Notes under the pieces: model-generated | Databases searched by the model: none | What the model was told of the DNA's origin: nothing | What the model saw: only the letters and a program-made list of their open reading frames with translations | Made by a program: the position numbers and the translations under genes | DNA from: Planctomycetota bacterium | Lineage (GTDB): Bacteria; Planctomycetota; Planctomycetia; Pirellulales; PNKZ01 | Assembly: GCA_018242585.1 (NCBI GenBank) | Contig: JAFEBQ010000017.1 | Location: forward strand, 17,810-61,122 | Direction of reading: 5' to 3' | Length of the DNA stretch: 43,313 bases | Shown: in pieces, positions 1-11,145 of the stretch | Layout: the number at the start of each line of letters is the position of its first letter | Numbering within the stretch: the stretch's first letter is position 1

Positions 1-27
1 TCCCAAAGTCAATAACAGGCTCTAGCC

Positions 28-2341
<2,314 letters not shown>

Positions 2342-2362
2342 TACCTTCGATTCATCATCCTG

Positions 2363-3274
2363 TTGAACGCCGAAACCTCTGTCGCTGAAACATCGAGCGC
2401 CGCCGGCGAGGCGTCTTCCTCGTCAGCGCCGCCGCTGCTCAAGGTCATCGAGCCACGGGCCGGCGCCTGGTCGGGCATGCTGCCCGAGCTGTGGCGCTAC
2501 CGCGAGTTGCTTTACTTCCTGACGTGGCGTGACATCAAAGTACGCTACAAGCAGACCGTGCTGGGCGCCGCCTGGGCGATTCTTCAGCCGGTCATGGCAA
2601 TGGTCGTGCTGAACATCTTCTTCGGTGAACTGGGAGGGATGAACAAGTCGACCGACGTCTGGTATCCCCTGTTCCTCTATGCCGGCTTGCTTCCCTGGAC
2701 ATTCTTTGCCACCGCCGTCGGCCAGTCGGCCAACAGTCTGATCGGCAACAGCGCGCTACTCACCAAGGTCTACTTCCCGCGGTTGCTGGTTCCAGCAGCG
2801 ACGATTCTGGCGGCGCTCGTTGACTTTGCCATCGCGTTTGGCGTGCTGCTAGTGTTAATGGTTTGGAGCGGTACGAAGTTCACCCTTGGCTTGTTGCTGG
2901 TGCCGCCGCTGATGCTGGCGATGGTGTTGGCGGCCCTGGCCGTGGGGGCGTTCTTGGCGGCGGCGACGGTGCGCTACCGAGACTTCCGCTACGTGGTGCC
3001 GTTCCTGCTGCAAATGTGGATGTTCGCCAGCCCCGTGGCTTACCAGCTCGATCAAAACAAGCTGCTCGCCCAGCACCACCTGTCGGAAAGTTGGCGGCTG
3101 GTCTACGCCTTGAATCCCGTGGCGGGGCCCATTCTGGCCCTTCGCGCGGCCGTGTTGGGCGAACCCTGGCCCGGCGTCGAATTGGCCATTTCGCTGGCGT
3201 CGACCGTGGCGTTGTTGCTACTGGGGTTGCGTTACTTCCTCCGCGTCGAGCGGCAGTTGGCCGACATCGTATGA
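2363..3274 (+). CDS. wzm: ABC-2 type polysaccharide export permease (Wzm-like)
   Basis: A 303-residue membrane protein, the channel half of an ABC exporter that moves an undecaprenol-linked polysaccharide across the cytoplasmic membrane. After a Ser/Ala-rich N-terminus comes the family hallmark LLYFLTWRDIKVRYKQTVLG (residues about 49-68), followed by about six hydrophobic segments, including WAILQPVMAMVVLNIFF and LVYALNPVAGPILALR. The length is a little above the usual 260-280, explained by the N-terminal extension. The start is a TTG with no strong ribosome binding site, so it is tentative. The partner ATPase follows but is separated by one gene, unlike the usual adjacent wzm-wzt pair. Confidence 0.9.
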   Translation: MNAETSVAETSSAAGEASSSSAPPLLKVIEPRAGAWSGMLPELWRYRELLYFLTWRDIKVRYKQTVLGAAWAILQPVMAMVVLNIFFGELGGMNKSTDVWYPLFLYAGLLPWTFFATAVGQSANSLIGNSALLTKVYFPRLLVPAATILAALVDFAIAFGVLLVLMVWSGTKFTLGLLLVPPLMLAMVLAALAVGAFLAAATVRYRDFRYVVPFLLQMWMFASPVAYQLDQNKLLAQHHLSESWRLVYALNPVAGPILALRAAVLGEPWPGVELAISLASTVALLLLGLRYFLRVERQLADIV

Positions 3275-3311
3275 CCGCGGCCACCACCAGCCATCGACAG
3301 GAGCTTCGGAC

Positions 3312-4469
3312 TTGAACCGGCTTTGGTACGCGCGCTGGATGCTGTTGGCCGGTTTGCTCAGCCTGGGAGCCGGCATTTTTGCCTGGTGGGTCCAGTATGA
3401 AATCGAAGCGCAAATCGAATCGAGCTTCTATGGTAAGCAATTGACAATCTCGGACGACGGCAAGTTGTTCGCCATTGGCACCGGAGTCTCGTGGCTGACG
3501 ATCCGCGGCGCGCAAGACGGCGAGGTCCTGGCCCGGCGCAAGGAAGAAACTGTGCCCGTCTCGCTCGGTTTCAGCGACACCGGCCAGCAGTTGCTCTATG
3601 GAGGGCACGGACTCGTGCCTTCCACGGCGCTGGTTCGCAATGGGCATATCAAGGTCTACGAGAGCAAGAACCTGAACCAACAGCGCCGCATCCGCGTGCT
3701 CGGTGGGATCGTCAATGAGTGTGCCTGGGGGGCGGATAGCTCGATGATCGGCATCGTCCGATTCGCCGTGGGCAAATGGGACATGAAAACAGGCAACCGC
3801 GTCGTGTCGTACGAATTGCCAAGCCTTACCGGAGGACGTTTACGAGTGACCGACGGCGGTGTCTGGTTCGTGTACGGCGTGACGGGGCACGGCGGCAAGC
3901 AAATCATCGTCTATGACCCCAAGAACAAACGCACCCTACTGGATCAGACTCAGCCAGACCTGGCTGTCCATCACACGCACCTCTCGGCCGATGGCCGCTG
4001 GCTGGCTGTTGCGGCCGAGACGGCGGGGCGGCGCGGAAAACTGCAAGTCTGGGATGTGCCCGCCGGTCGCCGGGTGGCCGACATCAAACTGGAACAGTCG
4101 CAACGGCAAGTGCAATTTGGCGCCGGTGACCTGCTCTTTTCGGCGGGGGGCGAAGGTCAGCTCAACCGCTGGGAGTTCCGTCCCGACGCCGGCCTGAAAT
4201 TGGTCAAGCAATTCTCCACCGGCGAGCCGTCGCTCGATCTGGTCAGTTGGACCCCCGATGGTCGGCGCGCGGCCGTGGCGTCGGAGTGGTCGCTCTCGAT
4301 CTTCGACGGCGAAAGCGGCGATCGGCTGGTTCGCCCGATCGAACGGATGCCCACGCACGCCCAGCGGCGCTACGCGATGCTGGCCCGTTACGCCTTATTC
4401 GTCGTGTCGTTGGGATCGATCCTGGGCTGGTACTACATTCGCCCGCTGCGTCCGTTGCGCCGCCGATGA
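3312..4469 (+). CDS. Membrane-anchored WD40/beta-propeller-like protein between Wzm and Wzt
   Basis: A 385-residue protein I cannot name. An N-terminal hydrophobic segment (about 8-28, LLAGLLSLGAGIFAWWV) and a C-terminal one (about 355-377, YALFVVSLGSILGWYY) flank a soluble region. That region contains repeated short beta-blade patterns such as LSADGRWLAVAAE, LQVWDVPAGRRV, FSAGGEGQLNRWEF and WTPDGRRAAVASEWSLSIFD, typical of WD40-type propellers. With both ends anchored, the propeller is probably on the outer side of the membrane. The TTG start is supported by AGGAG eight bases upstream. The gene ends in an ATGA overlap with the ATPase gene, so it is coupled to the exporter. A structural or sensing role in export is inferred, not shown. 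Confidence 0.8.
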   Translation: MNRLWYARWMLLAGLLSLGAGIFAWWVQYEIEAQIESSFYGKQLTISDDGKLFAIGTGVSWLTIRGAQDGEVLARRKEETVPVSLGFSDTGQQLLYGGHGLVPSTALVRNGHIKVYESKNLNQQRRIRVLGGIVNECAWGADSSMIGIVRFAVGKWDMKTGNRVVSYELPSLTGGRLRVTDGGVWFVYGVTGHGGKQIIVYDPKNKRTLLDQTQPDLAVHHTHLSADGRWLAVAAETAGRRGKLQVWDVPAGRRVADIKLEQSQRQVQFGAGDLLFSAGGEGQLNRWEFRPDAGLKLVKQFSTGEPSLDLVSWTPDGRRAAVASEWSLSIFDGESGDRLVRPIERMPTHAQRRYAMLARYALFVVSLGSILGWYYIRPLRPLRRR

Positions 4470-5800
4470 CCGCACCCATCATTCGCGTCGAGCATTTGAA
4501 AAAGCGTTACCGCATCGGTGCCTTGGCCGAGCGGCGCACCACGCTGCGCGAAGCGCTGGCGAACGCCCTTCGACAACCCTGGCAAAGGCTGCGCAGCGCG
4601 CGGAGCGAGCCCACGGGCGCGGAACAATTCTGGGCCTTGGACGATGTTTCGTTCGAGGTCAACGCCGGAGACGCCATTGGCATCATCGGGCGCAACGGGG
4701 CCGGCAAGAGCACGCTGCTCAAGGTGCTGTCCCAGATCACCGAGCCGACGGCCGGCCGAATCGAACTGCGCGGGCGCGTGGCCAGTTTGCTCGAAGTGGG
4801 GACCGGGTTTCATTCCGAACTGACCGGCCGCGAGAACATTTACCTGAACGGCGCGATCCTGGGCATGACCCGCGCCGAGATCAAGCGGAAGTTCGACGAG
4901 ATCGTGGCATTTGCCGAAGTGGAACGCTTTCTCGATACGCAAGTCAAGTATTACAGCAGCGGCATGTACATGCGGCTGGCGTTCGCGGTGGCGGCCCATT
5001 TGGAGCCGGAAATACTGATCGTCGACGAAGTGCTGGCCGTCGGGGATTTGGCCTTTCAAAAAAAATGCCTGGGGAAAATGGAGGAGGTGACACATCACAA
5101 GGGCCGCACGGTCCTGTTTGTCAGTCACAGCATGCAAGCGATCACCACGCTTTGCTCCCAGGCAGTGCTCTTGGACCGCGGTCGGGTACTGAAAGTCGGA
5201 GCGGTTCAAGACGTCGCGAGCGCCTATCTTCAACAGCTAAGCACTGTCAATGAAACAACGGTCTGGCAAGGCGATGCGGGAAACGACCTCTTGCGACTCA
5301 AATGCGCACGAGTCATCGGTGGCGCTGGCGGCGTATTTGGGACAGACGATGAACTGCGCATCCAGATGATCGCCGAGGTGCGTCAGCCCATCACTGGACT
5401 GGTTTATGCCATCGAGATTTACTCGATCGGCCGGCAATTGCTCGCCTATACAGCGCACGACGACGCCCACGAGCCACCAGCGCCACGGATTCCACCCGGG
5501 CCATTTGCCTGGGAATTGATAATCCCCGGCAATTCATTTGCATCCGGCACCTATGAGTTTCGGCTCGACGTCGGCATTCACAACGGCAAACGGTTGGTAA
5601 ACGAGCGAATCGCATTTTCCATCACTTTTGAAAACCTGCGTGGGATTGGCCGCCGTTTTGAAAGCAGTTGGACTCAATGCTTTCGTCCAAATTGGCAATG
5701 GCGCCGAATCAGCGCGACAGAGCATGACCTGCCGTTGACCACGATCGCCGGATCGACCGATGTACCGGCGTCTGTAGCGGACGCGGAACGGCAATCTTAA
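4466..5800 (+). CDS. wzt: ABC polysaccharide exporter ATPase with Wzt carbohydrate-binding C-domain
   Basis: A 444-residue ATPase powering polysaccharide export. The nucleotide-binding domain shows Walker A GRNGAGKS (75-82), the signature YSSGM (163-167), Walker B ILIVDE (183-188) and the switch His at 221. The ATPase begins with a Wzt-style N-terminal loop. From about residue 255 to 415 a second beta-rich domain follows, resembling the Wzt_C domain that in E. coli O9a and similar systems recognises the finished glycan or its terminal modification. The ATG at 4466 overlaps the upstream stop (ATGA). A longer open frame to 4247 exists but would lie inside the previous gene and precede the domain start. 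The C-domain suggests export depends on a feature of the glycan, perhaps made by the following genes. Confidence 0.93.
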   Translation: MTAPIIRVEHLKKRYRIGALAERRTTLREALANALRQPWQRLRSARSEPTGAEQFWALDDVSFEVNAGDAIGIIGRNGAGKSTLLKVLSQITEPTAGRIELRGRVASLLEVGTGFHSELTGRENIYLNGAILGMTRAEIKRKFDEIVAFAEVERFLDTQVKYYSSGMYMRLAFAVAAHLEPEILIVDEVLAVGDLAFQKKCLGKMEEVTHHKGRTVLFVSHSMQAITTLCSQAVLLDRGRVLKVGAVQDVASAYLQQLSTVNETTVWQGDAGNDLLRLKCARVIGGAGGVFGTDDELRIQMIAEVRQPITGLVYAIEIYSIGRQLLAYTAHDDAHEPPAPRIPPGPFAWELIIPGNSFASGTYEFRLDVGIHNGKRLVNERIAFSITFENLRGIGRRFESSWTQCFRPNWQWRRISATEHDLPLTTIAGSTDVPASVADAERQS

Positions 5801-5805
5801 CACCC

Positions 5806-6687
5806 ATGCGAATTCGGGGGCATTCTGGTTGCGAGGTTTCGTTCATTGACGAGTCCACGATTCGCAAGTCCGCCAAGGCCCAGCTTTCTCAACGACTTAA
5901 GAGACAGATTGAAAAGCAACAAGACTTTTCCAGCGCGGCGCCATTCGAACGAATTCGTACTCCGCGAGTGCTGCGTGTCAATTCAACGTCCGATGCGTAC
6001 TACGCCGATATGGAGTTTATCTCCGCCAAGGACTTTGTTCAGTTCTTGACCGAGGCCGGCCAGGATGCGCTCGATGGGTTCTTGGAAACCGTCAGTGGAT
6101 TCATCCACGCGAATCTCGCCAACTCACGTGTGGTCGAAGTGGGCCACTTGGTTGACGCCAAACTCATTGAGCTGGAGCGCCAGAACATCCCCGCACAATT
6201 CATCGCCGCGGCGCGCGAGCAGTGCGCCGATGGCGTCGTCATTCCCGTTGGGCCCTGCCACGGAGATTTGACGCTTTCGAATATCCTGTTTCAGACGTCG
6301 CGAATCTACTTGCTTGATTTCTTGGACGGCTTCGTTGAATCGCCCATCCTCGACATCGTCAAGCTGCGACAAGACACCTGTTTTGGCTGGTCAATCGAGT
6401 TATACGACCTTGAGTTCGATCGGACCAAGGTGCGGATTGCGCTTCGATACCTTGACCGGCACATCGAAAGTGCTTTCGCGACGTTCGATTGGTATCAGCG
6501 GCACTACGATTTATTTCAATTGATCAATTGGATGCGAATCCTGCCCTATTGCCGGGGCCGGCAGACGGCTGGATTTGTGAGTAGACGGCTGGCACAAATC
6601 GTCGGCGATTATCATCTGACAACTGTCCAAGCCGAGACGGACCACTCCCGTGACGTCCCCATGACACCGCAGGGCGAGCACTCATGA
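5806..6687 (+). CDS. APH/choline-kinase-like small-molecule kinase
   Basis: A 293-residue protein of the aminoglycoside phosphotransferase and choline kinase fold. The catalytic loop is CHGDLTLSN (151-159), with the Asp base at 154 and Asn at 159. The metal-binding DFLD sits at 171-174, preceded by the usual hydrophobic strand IYLL. The N-terminal lobe is short and poorly conserved to my eye. Such kinases phosphorylate hydroxyls of small molecules (choline, ethanolamine, sugars); the substrate here is unknown. It begins 5 bases after wzt and overlaps the next gene by ATGA. That next gene encodes a nucleotidyltransferase with a phosphatase domain, so the pair resembles LicA/LicC-style activation of a phospho-alcohol. 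Base composition looks richer in A and T than in the flanking genes. Confidence 0.8.
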   Translation: MRIRGHSGCEVSFIDESTIRKSAKAQLSQRLKRQIEKQQDFSSAAPFERIRTPRVLRVNSTSDAYYADMEFISAKDFVQFLTEAGQDALDGFLETVSGFIHANLANSRVVEVGHLVDAKLIELERQNIPAQFIAAAREQCADGVVIPVGPCHGDLTLSNILFQTSRIYLLDFLDGFVESPILDIVKLRQDTCFGWSIELYDLEFDRTKVRIALRYLDRHIESAFATFDWYQRHYDLFQLINWMRILPYCRGRQTAGFVSRRLAQIVGDYHLTTVQAETDHSRDVPMTPQGEHS

Positions 6688-7757
6688 AACTGATCATTCC
6701 AGCCGCTGGGCAATCGTCTCGATTCCCGAATGTGAGACCCAAGTGGCTGTTGACGCATCCCAATGGCAATTTGATGTTGGCCGAATCGATTCGTGGGATC
6801 GCGCCGTTGGAGTTCGAGCAGGTTTACCTGACGGTGCTGGCGGAACATGTTCGCGACTTTGACTGCCTGCCGGGCATTCAAAAACAGTTCCAGCAGATCG
6901 GGCTGGGCGACAAGCTGACCGTGGTGCAATTGGAACAAGCAACCCAGTCTCAGCCAGAGACCGTCGCGCGAACTATCGAGGCGCATGACATTCGCGGTCC
7001 CATCTGCGTCAAGGACTCCGACAATTACTTTCGCGTGTCGTTGCGCCCCGGGAATTTCGTGTCGGTCGTTGACTTGAATAATGTCGGCTTCGTGAACCCC
7101 AGCAACAAGAGCTATGCCACCGTCAACGAATCGTCGATCGTCACGAACATAGTCGAGAAGCGGGTGATCAGCAATTATTTTTGCAGCGGCGCCTATGGAT
7201 TCGAGGAATCGCGAGAGTATCTATCGGTCTATCGTGATTTGTCGCACCTCGATCAGCTTTACATTTCGCATGTGATTTACGAGATGATCCTGAGGAGCCG
7301 CGCTTTTTCAGCGGTCATCTGCTCCGATTACGCCGACTGGGGCACGTTGAGAGACTGGAATCGCTATAAATCGCAATTTGCTACTTTGTTTATCGATGTC
7401 GACGGCACGCTGGTGAAAAACTCGGGCGAGTTCTTTGCGCCCATGTGGGGAAGCACGGCAGGGATTCGCGAGAACATTCAAGTTACCAATCGTCTCTTCG
7501 ACTCGGGCAAAGTGCAGATCATTTTGACAACTTCTCGCAAAGAGGAGTTTCGCGACGTTACCTTGGCGCAACTGCAGCGCGAGGGAGTGAAATTTCATCA
7601 GATACTATTTGGCTTGAACCACGGCAAACGAGTGGTTGTCAACGACTATGCCAAAACGAATCCGTTCAAGAGCTGCGACGCGGTGAATATCGCACGTGAT
7701 TCAACTGACTTGAACGAGATGCTTGAATCAGTGTTGCAAATGGAAGACAACGGCTAG
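6684..7757 (+). CDS. Nucleotidyltransferase fused to HAD-type capsule phosphatase domain
   Basis: A 357-residue two-domain enzyme. Residues 1 to about 225 form a GT-A type nucleotidyltransferase, with the nucleotide-binding start PAAGQSSRF and a Lys at 20, and an acidic KDSDNYF motif at 110-116 that probably binds metal. From about 232 a HAD domain begins with LFIDVDGTLV (Asp238 and Asp240 as nucleophile and acid) and continues with TTSRKEEF and VNDYAK blocks, as in small capsule-biosynthesis phosphatases of the EcbF/BcbF type. The expected chemistry is activation of a phosphorylated compound with CTP or another NTP, plus dephosphorylation of a precursor. The start overlaps the upstream kinase stop (ATGA). 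The transferred group is unknown. Confidence 0.8.
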   Translation: MKLIIPAAGQSSRFPNVRPKWLLTHPNGNLMLAESIRGIAPLEFEQVYLTVLAEHVRDFDCLPGIQKQFQQIGLGDKLTVVQLEQATQSQPETVARTIEAHDIRGPICVKDSDNYFRVSLRPGNFVSVVDLNNVGFVNPSNKSYATVNESSIVTNIVEKRVISNYFCSGAYGFEESREYLSVYRDLSHLDQLYISHVIYEMILRSRAFSAVICSDYADWGTLRDWNRYKSQFATLFIDVDGTLVKNSGEFFAPMWGSTAGIRENIQVTNRLFDSGKVQIILTTSRKEEFRDVTLAQLQREGVKFHQILFGLNHGKRVVVNDYAKTNPFKSCDAVNIARDSTDLNEMLESVLQMEDNG

Positions 7758-7914
7758 CAACAGCAAAGTCATCACGCATATCACCAACGTAGTGCCCGAT
7801 TTCATTGGATCGTAACCGGCCATTCTGTTCATTCTTATGCAAGGCAACAGCGCCGGCGCGTTCATCGCCCTGATGGTGAAGTCATTGCAGAAATAGAGAG
7901 GTAAGCCTGACGAT

Positions 7915-8955
7915 ATGCGGCTTTTGTTTTCAGTTCCGGTCCACGAATCGAATGACACGGCCAAGGATCTGGCACGGAATGTCCTGCGATTCAATCCTGG
8001 TAGCATTTTGGTCGTGCATGTCTCGCAGCTATTTGACAATTTCGACTTTGGATATTTTGACAGCCTGCCGAACGTGATCGTCAATCCGCGACGACACGTC
8101 ACCCAAAGAGGTCGAGGGCTCATGCATTGCCATTTGTCGAATTATCGTCACCTCAAGAAGCAAGGCATCGAGTTCGATGCCTTCTGCATCATTAGCAGCA
8201 ACGAAATGTTTGTCAGGCCTGGCCTGGCTCAATACGTATCACGCGTCAAGAATGGGTTCCAGGCAGTTGAATTCAACAAAGAGGCTGGATGGCACAACTT
8301 CGCGCGTCACCACGAGGACAGTTCACAGGTCAAAATGCTGCTTAAATCCTTGAATGTCCCGCAAATGTTCGGCGGCCAAACCGAAGGCCAATTCTTCGAG
8401 CCCCGAGTCATGGATGAAATTGAAAAAGCATATCGAGATTCGTTCGGAGAGGAAGACATCAACGGCTTTGAGACTGAGGAGATCATCCCCCCGACGGTTT
8501 GCAGATCTTTGGGTATCCAGCCAGCAGATCCATTTACACTAGTCGACTATGCCCATTCGCTCGATTACCGGCTGAATGTAAATGCTGCCAGATTACTGGC
8601 AAACCCGCGGCTAGTGGGGCATGTCAGATTGAATCTTGGGGAAAAGGCTGTTCATATGCTTGTCAGCCCCCAGGTAGGTAAAACGAACGAGTATGTTTAT
8701 TCCGTCAAACGCGTGGCGCGGCAGATGGATGACCCCGTGCGTCAATTCATCAACCAGCTAACCGGGCGCGAAACTGGCAATGAAGCATTTCTCTTGTTAC
8801 CCGTCTGGCGTCGTATGCTCTATCGTGGCGCTGTTGTTCCCTTGGTGCCTATCCTTCATGTGCGCCAGGTTGTTCGCAAGTGCCTCACCTTTGCGCAACG
8901 CGTCATACGTCGGCTAAAAAGAACATGGCCGATCGGACTAGCGTTTCAAAAGTGA
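7915..8955 (+). CDS. Unrecognised protein in polysaccharide locus, possible glycosyltransferase
   Basis: A 346-residue protein I do not recognise with certainty. The N-terminus (LLFSVPVHESNDTAKDLARN) and the block CIISSNEMFVRPGLAQYV near residues 90-107 loosely recall core-2/I-branching (GT14-like) transferases, which share an early His and an S-N/D acidic patch. No classical DxD is obvious. The last 50 residues are basic with a hydrophobic stretch (AVVPLVPILHVRQVV), which could bind membrane. A GAGAGG-type ribosome binding site lies about a dozen bases before the ATG. A gap of 157 bases separates it from the nucleotidyltransferase gene. It shares the lower G+C look of the two preceding genes, so the three may have been acquired together and may act on one substituent. 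Confidence 0.6.
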   Translation: MRLLFSVPVHESNDTAKDLARNVLRFNPGSILVVHVSQLFDNFDFGYFDSLPNVIVNPRRHVTQRGRGLMHCHLSNYRHLKKQGIEFDAFCIISSNEMFVRPGLAQYVSRVKNGFQAVEFNKEAGWHNFARHHEDSSQVKMLLKSLNVPQMFGGQTEGQFFEPRVMDEIEKAYRDSFGEEDINGFETEEIIPPTVCRSLGIQPADPFTLVDYAHSLDYRLNVNAARLLANPRLVGHVRLNLGEKAVHMLVSPQVGKTNEYVYSVKRVARQMDDPVRQFINQLTGRETGNEAFLLLPVWRRMLYRGAVVPLVPILHVRQVVRKCLTFAQRVIRRLKRTWPIGLAFQK

Positions 8956-9006
8956 TCACGCCGCTCGAAACCCACCTGTCGCACTTTCGCGCGCACGTCG
9001 TACGTG

Positions 9007-10095
9007 ATGTTGCAGATTGACTACCTGATTGTCGGTTCCGGACTGACCGGCGCGGTGATTGCCCGGGCATTGGCTGATGCCGGTCGCGAGGTGCTGGTCG
9101 TCGACCGCCGCAGCCACATGGGCGGCAATGTCCACGATCACACCCACAGCAGCGGCATTCGCGTCCACACCTATGGCCCCCATTTCTTCCGCACGACCAG
9201 TGACGAGATTTGGGAGTTTGTGAATCGCTTTAGCGCGTTCTACAAGTTCGAGGGGTTTGTCAAAACATTGGTCGACGGCCAGTTCGAGAATTGGCCCATC
9301 GCAGGCAGCTATATCCGTCGCGCGATCGGCGCCAGTTGGCAGCCGGAGTTTCAAGGCACGCCCGCCAATTTTGAAGAGGCCTCGTTGACCATGATGCCGC
9401 GATTGATCTACGAAAAGTTCGTGCGCGGGTACAGCGAAAAGCAATGGGGGGTACCGGCTCGTGAGCTGTCGGCAGGCCTGGCACGGCGGTTTGATGTGCG
9501 CGTGGATGACGAACCGCGGCTGATGCGACACAAGCACCAGGGGCTGCCGGTCAATGGGTATGCCGAGCTGATGCCCAACATGCTGACCGGCATTCCGGTC
9601 TTGTTGAACTTCGATTACCTGCAGTACCGCCACGCGGTTACGGCCCGGCGCAAGTTGATCTTTTCCGGGCCCATCGACGAATACTATGGCTTTGAGCTGG
9701 GACGCCTGAAGTACCGTGGCCAGAAGCGCAAGCACGAGTATCACCCGGACGCGGTGTTGCTGCAACCTGCGCCGAGTGTGAACAACCCGGCGCACGACGG
9801 TGGACCCCATGTGCGAACGATCGAATGGAAGCACCTGATGGAGCCGCAATTTGCCGAGCGAATACGGGGCACCGTACTGACTCGCGAAACACCGTACACA
9901 CCCGATCAGCCGCAACATTACGAGTATCCATTCCCCGATCAAGTGAACGCCGAACTGTACCAGCGATATCGTACCCGTGCCGACGCCGAAGAGCGGTTGC
10001 TCGTGTGCGGCCGACTGGGGGAATATCGCTACTACGATATGGACCAGGCCATTGGTCGGGCCATGATGCTGGGAGAACGCCTGCTGGCCGAGTGA
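9007..10095 (+). CDS. glf: UDP-galactopyranose mutase
   Basis: A 362-residue flavoenzyme converting UDP-galactopyranose to UDP-galactofuranose in the cytoplasm. The N-terminus has the FAD-binding GSGLTGAVIARALADAG motif, followed by the RRSHMGGN and HTYGPHFFRT blocks diagnostic for Glf. The conserved FVRGYSEKQWG block lies near residue 140, and the C-terminus has GRLGEYRYYDMDQAI, which closes over the flavin. The length matches the family. A GTG directly before the ATG could also initiate. It implies galactofuranose in the polymer made by this locus; at least one of the nearby glycosyltransferases should then be a galactofuranosyltransferase. Confidence 0.95.
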   Translation: MLQIDYLIVGSGLTGAVIARALADAGREVLVVDRRSHMGGNVHDHTHSSGIRVHTYGPHFFRTTSDEIWEFVNRFSAFYKFEGFVKTLVDGQFENWPIAGSYIRRAIGASWQPEFQGTPANFEEASLTMMPRLIYEKFVRGYSEKQWGVPARELSAGLARRFDVRVDDEPRLMRHKHQGLPVNGYAELMPNMLTGIPVLLNFDYLQYRHAVTARRKLIFSGPIDEYYGFELGRLKYRGQKRKHEYHPDAVLLQPAPSVNNPAHDGGPHVRTIEWKHLMEPQFAERIRGTVLTRETPYTPDQPQHYEYPFPDQVNAELYQRYRTRADAEERLLVCGRLGEYRYYDMDQAIGRAMMLGERLLAE

Positions 10096-10116
10096 CGCGG
10101 CGCGACCGACACAAGC

Positions 10117-11109
10117 ATGAAGCTAAACACGGTTCAACCTGACGTGAAAGCGAAGCGGAACATCCTGCCGATCGCGCCCGTGTCTGACAACGGCCCGCGA
10201 CCGTTCTGGTCGGTGATGATTCCCACCTACAATTGCGCCCAGATGATGCGTCAGACGCTGCAAAGCGTGTTGCACCAAGACCCCGGCCCAGGAACGATGC
10301 AGGTCGAAATTGTCGACGACTTCTCCACGCGCGATGATCCCGAAGCGGTTGTGCGCGAACTCGGTGGCGACCGAGTTCAATACTATCGCCAACCGGCGAA
10401 TGTCGGGCCGATCAACAATTTCAACACTTGCGTTCAGCGATCGCGCGGGCAATGGGTGCATATCTTGCACGGCGACGACCTGGCCCAACCAGGCTTCTAC
10501 CGCAGGATGAAACAAGCGATCGCCGCCGAACCTGACGTCGGATTGTTCTTCTCGCGCTGCCTGATTATCGATGGCCAGGGCGAGATAGTGTCGTTGAACC
10601 TGCGTGCCATCGAATACGAAACGGCCAGCCGCGATCCGCGGCCGATGTACTATTCGAATCCGATTTGCACGCCGGGAGTTGTCGTCCATCGGCAAGCCTA
10701 TGAAACCGTGGGAGGCTTTTTGCCGGAGCTTCCGCACGTGGCCGATTGGGAGATGTGGATGCGGGTGATCGAACGCTGCGGTGGCCGCTCGATCAACGAG
10801 CCCTTGGCCCGTTATCGTCAGCACGCGGCCAGCGATTCAGCCCAATTGAACCTGTCGGGTAATCAGCTGCGCGACTATTTGCGGCTGTCAGCTATCCTGG
10901 CCGAGCGCTACGCCGACTACGATAGCCAGCAAATGCGTCGCGGCGTGGCCCAAACCGCGTATTACCAGGCCCGGGCCGCACAAGCGGCGGGCAATCAACA
11001 GCAGGCCGCCGCGTACCAGCGGCTGTGTGCCGAGTTGACCCGGGATTTGGGTTGGCGGTTTCGCACGGCGTCGTGGGGGCGCCGGATGTTTCATCGTTGG
11101 TTCGGCTAG
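10117..11109 (+). CDS. Family 2 glycosyltransferase
   Basis: A 330-residue GT-A glycosyltransferase. After about 25 residues comes SVMIPTYNCAQMMRQTLQSV, the standard GT2 start, then EIVDDFSTRDD and the HGDD nucleotide- and metal-binding motif (near residues 120-125), and a GGF-PHVADWEMWMR region that corresponds to the acceptor-side ED motif. It is soluble or membrane-associated, without a clear membrane segment. It lies 21 bases after glf in the same direction and could be the galactofuranosyltransferase, though nothing in the sequence proves this. Confidence 0.9.
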   Translation: MKLNTVQPDVKAKRNILPIAPVSDNGPRPFWSVMIPTYNCAQMMRQTLQSVLHQDPGPGTMQVEIVDDFSTRDDPEAVVRELGGDRVQYYRQPANVGPINNFNTCVQRSRGQWVHILHGDDLAQPGFYRRMKQAIAAEPDVGLFFSRCLIIDGQGEIVSLNLRAIEYETASRDPRPMYYSNPICTPGVVVHRQAYETVGGFLPELPHVADWEMWMRVIERCGGRSINEPLARYRQHAASDSAQLNLSGNQLRDYLRLSAILAERYADYDSQQMRRGVAQTAYYQARAAQAAGNQQQAAAYQRLCAELTRDLGWRFRTASWGRRMFHRWFG

Positions 11110-11145
11110 GCGATTGCTAGCAGGCTCCGTCTCGAGAAGCAACTG

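Noticed and set aside
4247..4465. Extension of the wzt frame upstream of 4466
   Set aside because: It lies inside the propeller gene, reads as Arg-rich noise, and the ATPase fold begins just after the ATG at 4466.
7758..7914. Short coding-looking peptides in the gap after the nucleotidyltransferase-HAD gene, and a minus-strand frame with a hydrophobic stretch
   Set aside because: The frames are short, have no ribosome binding site and fit no family. They may be decayed remnants but cannot be supported.
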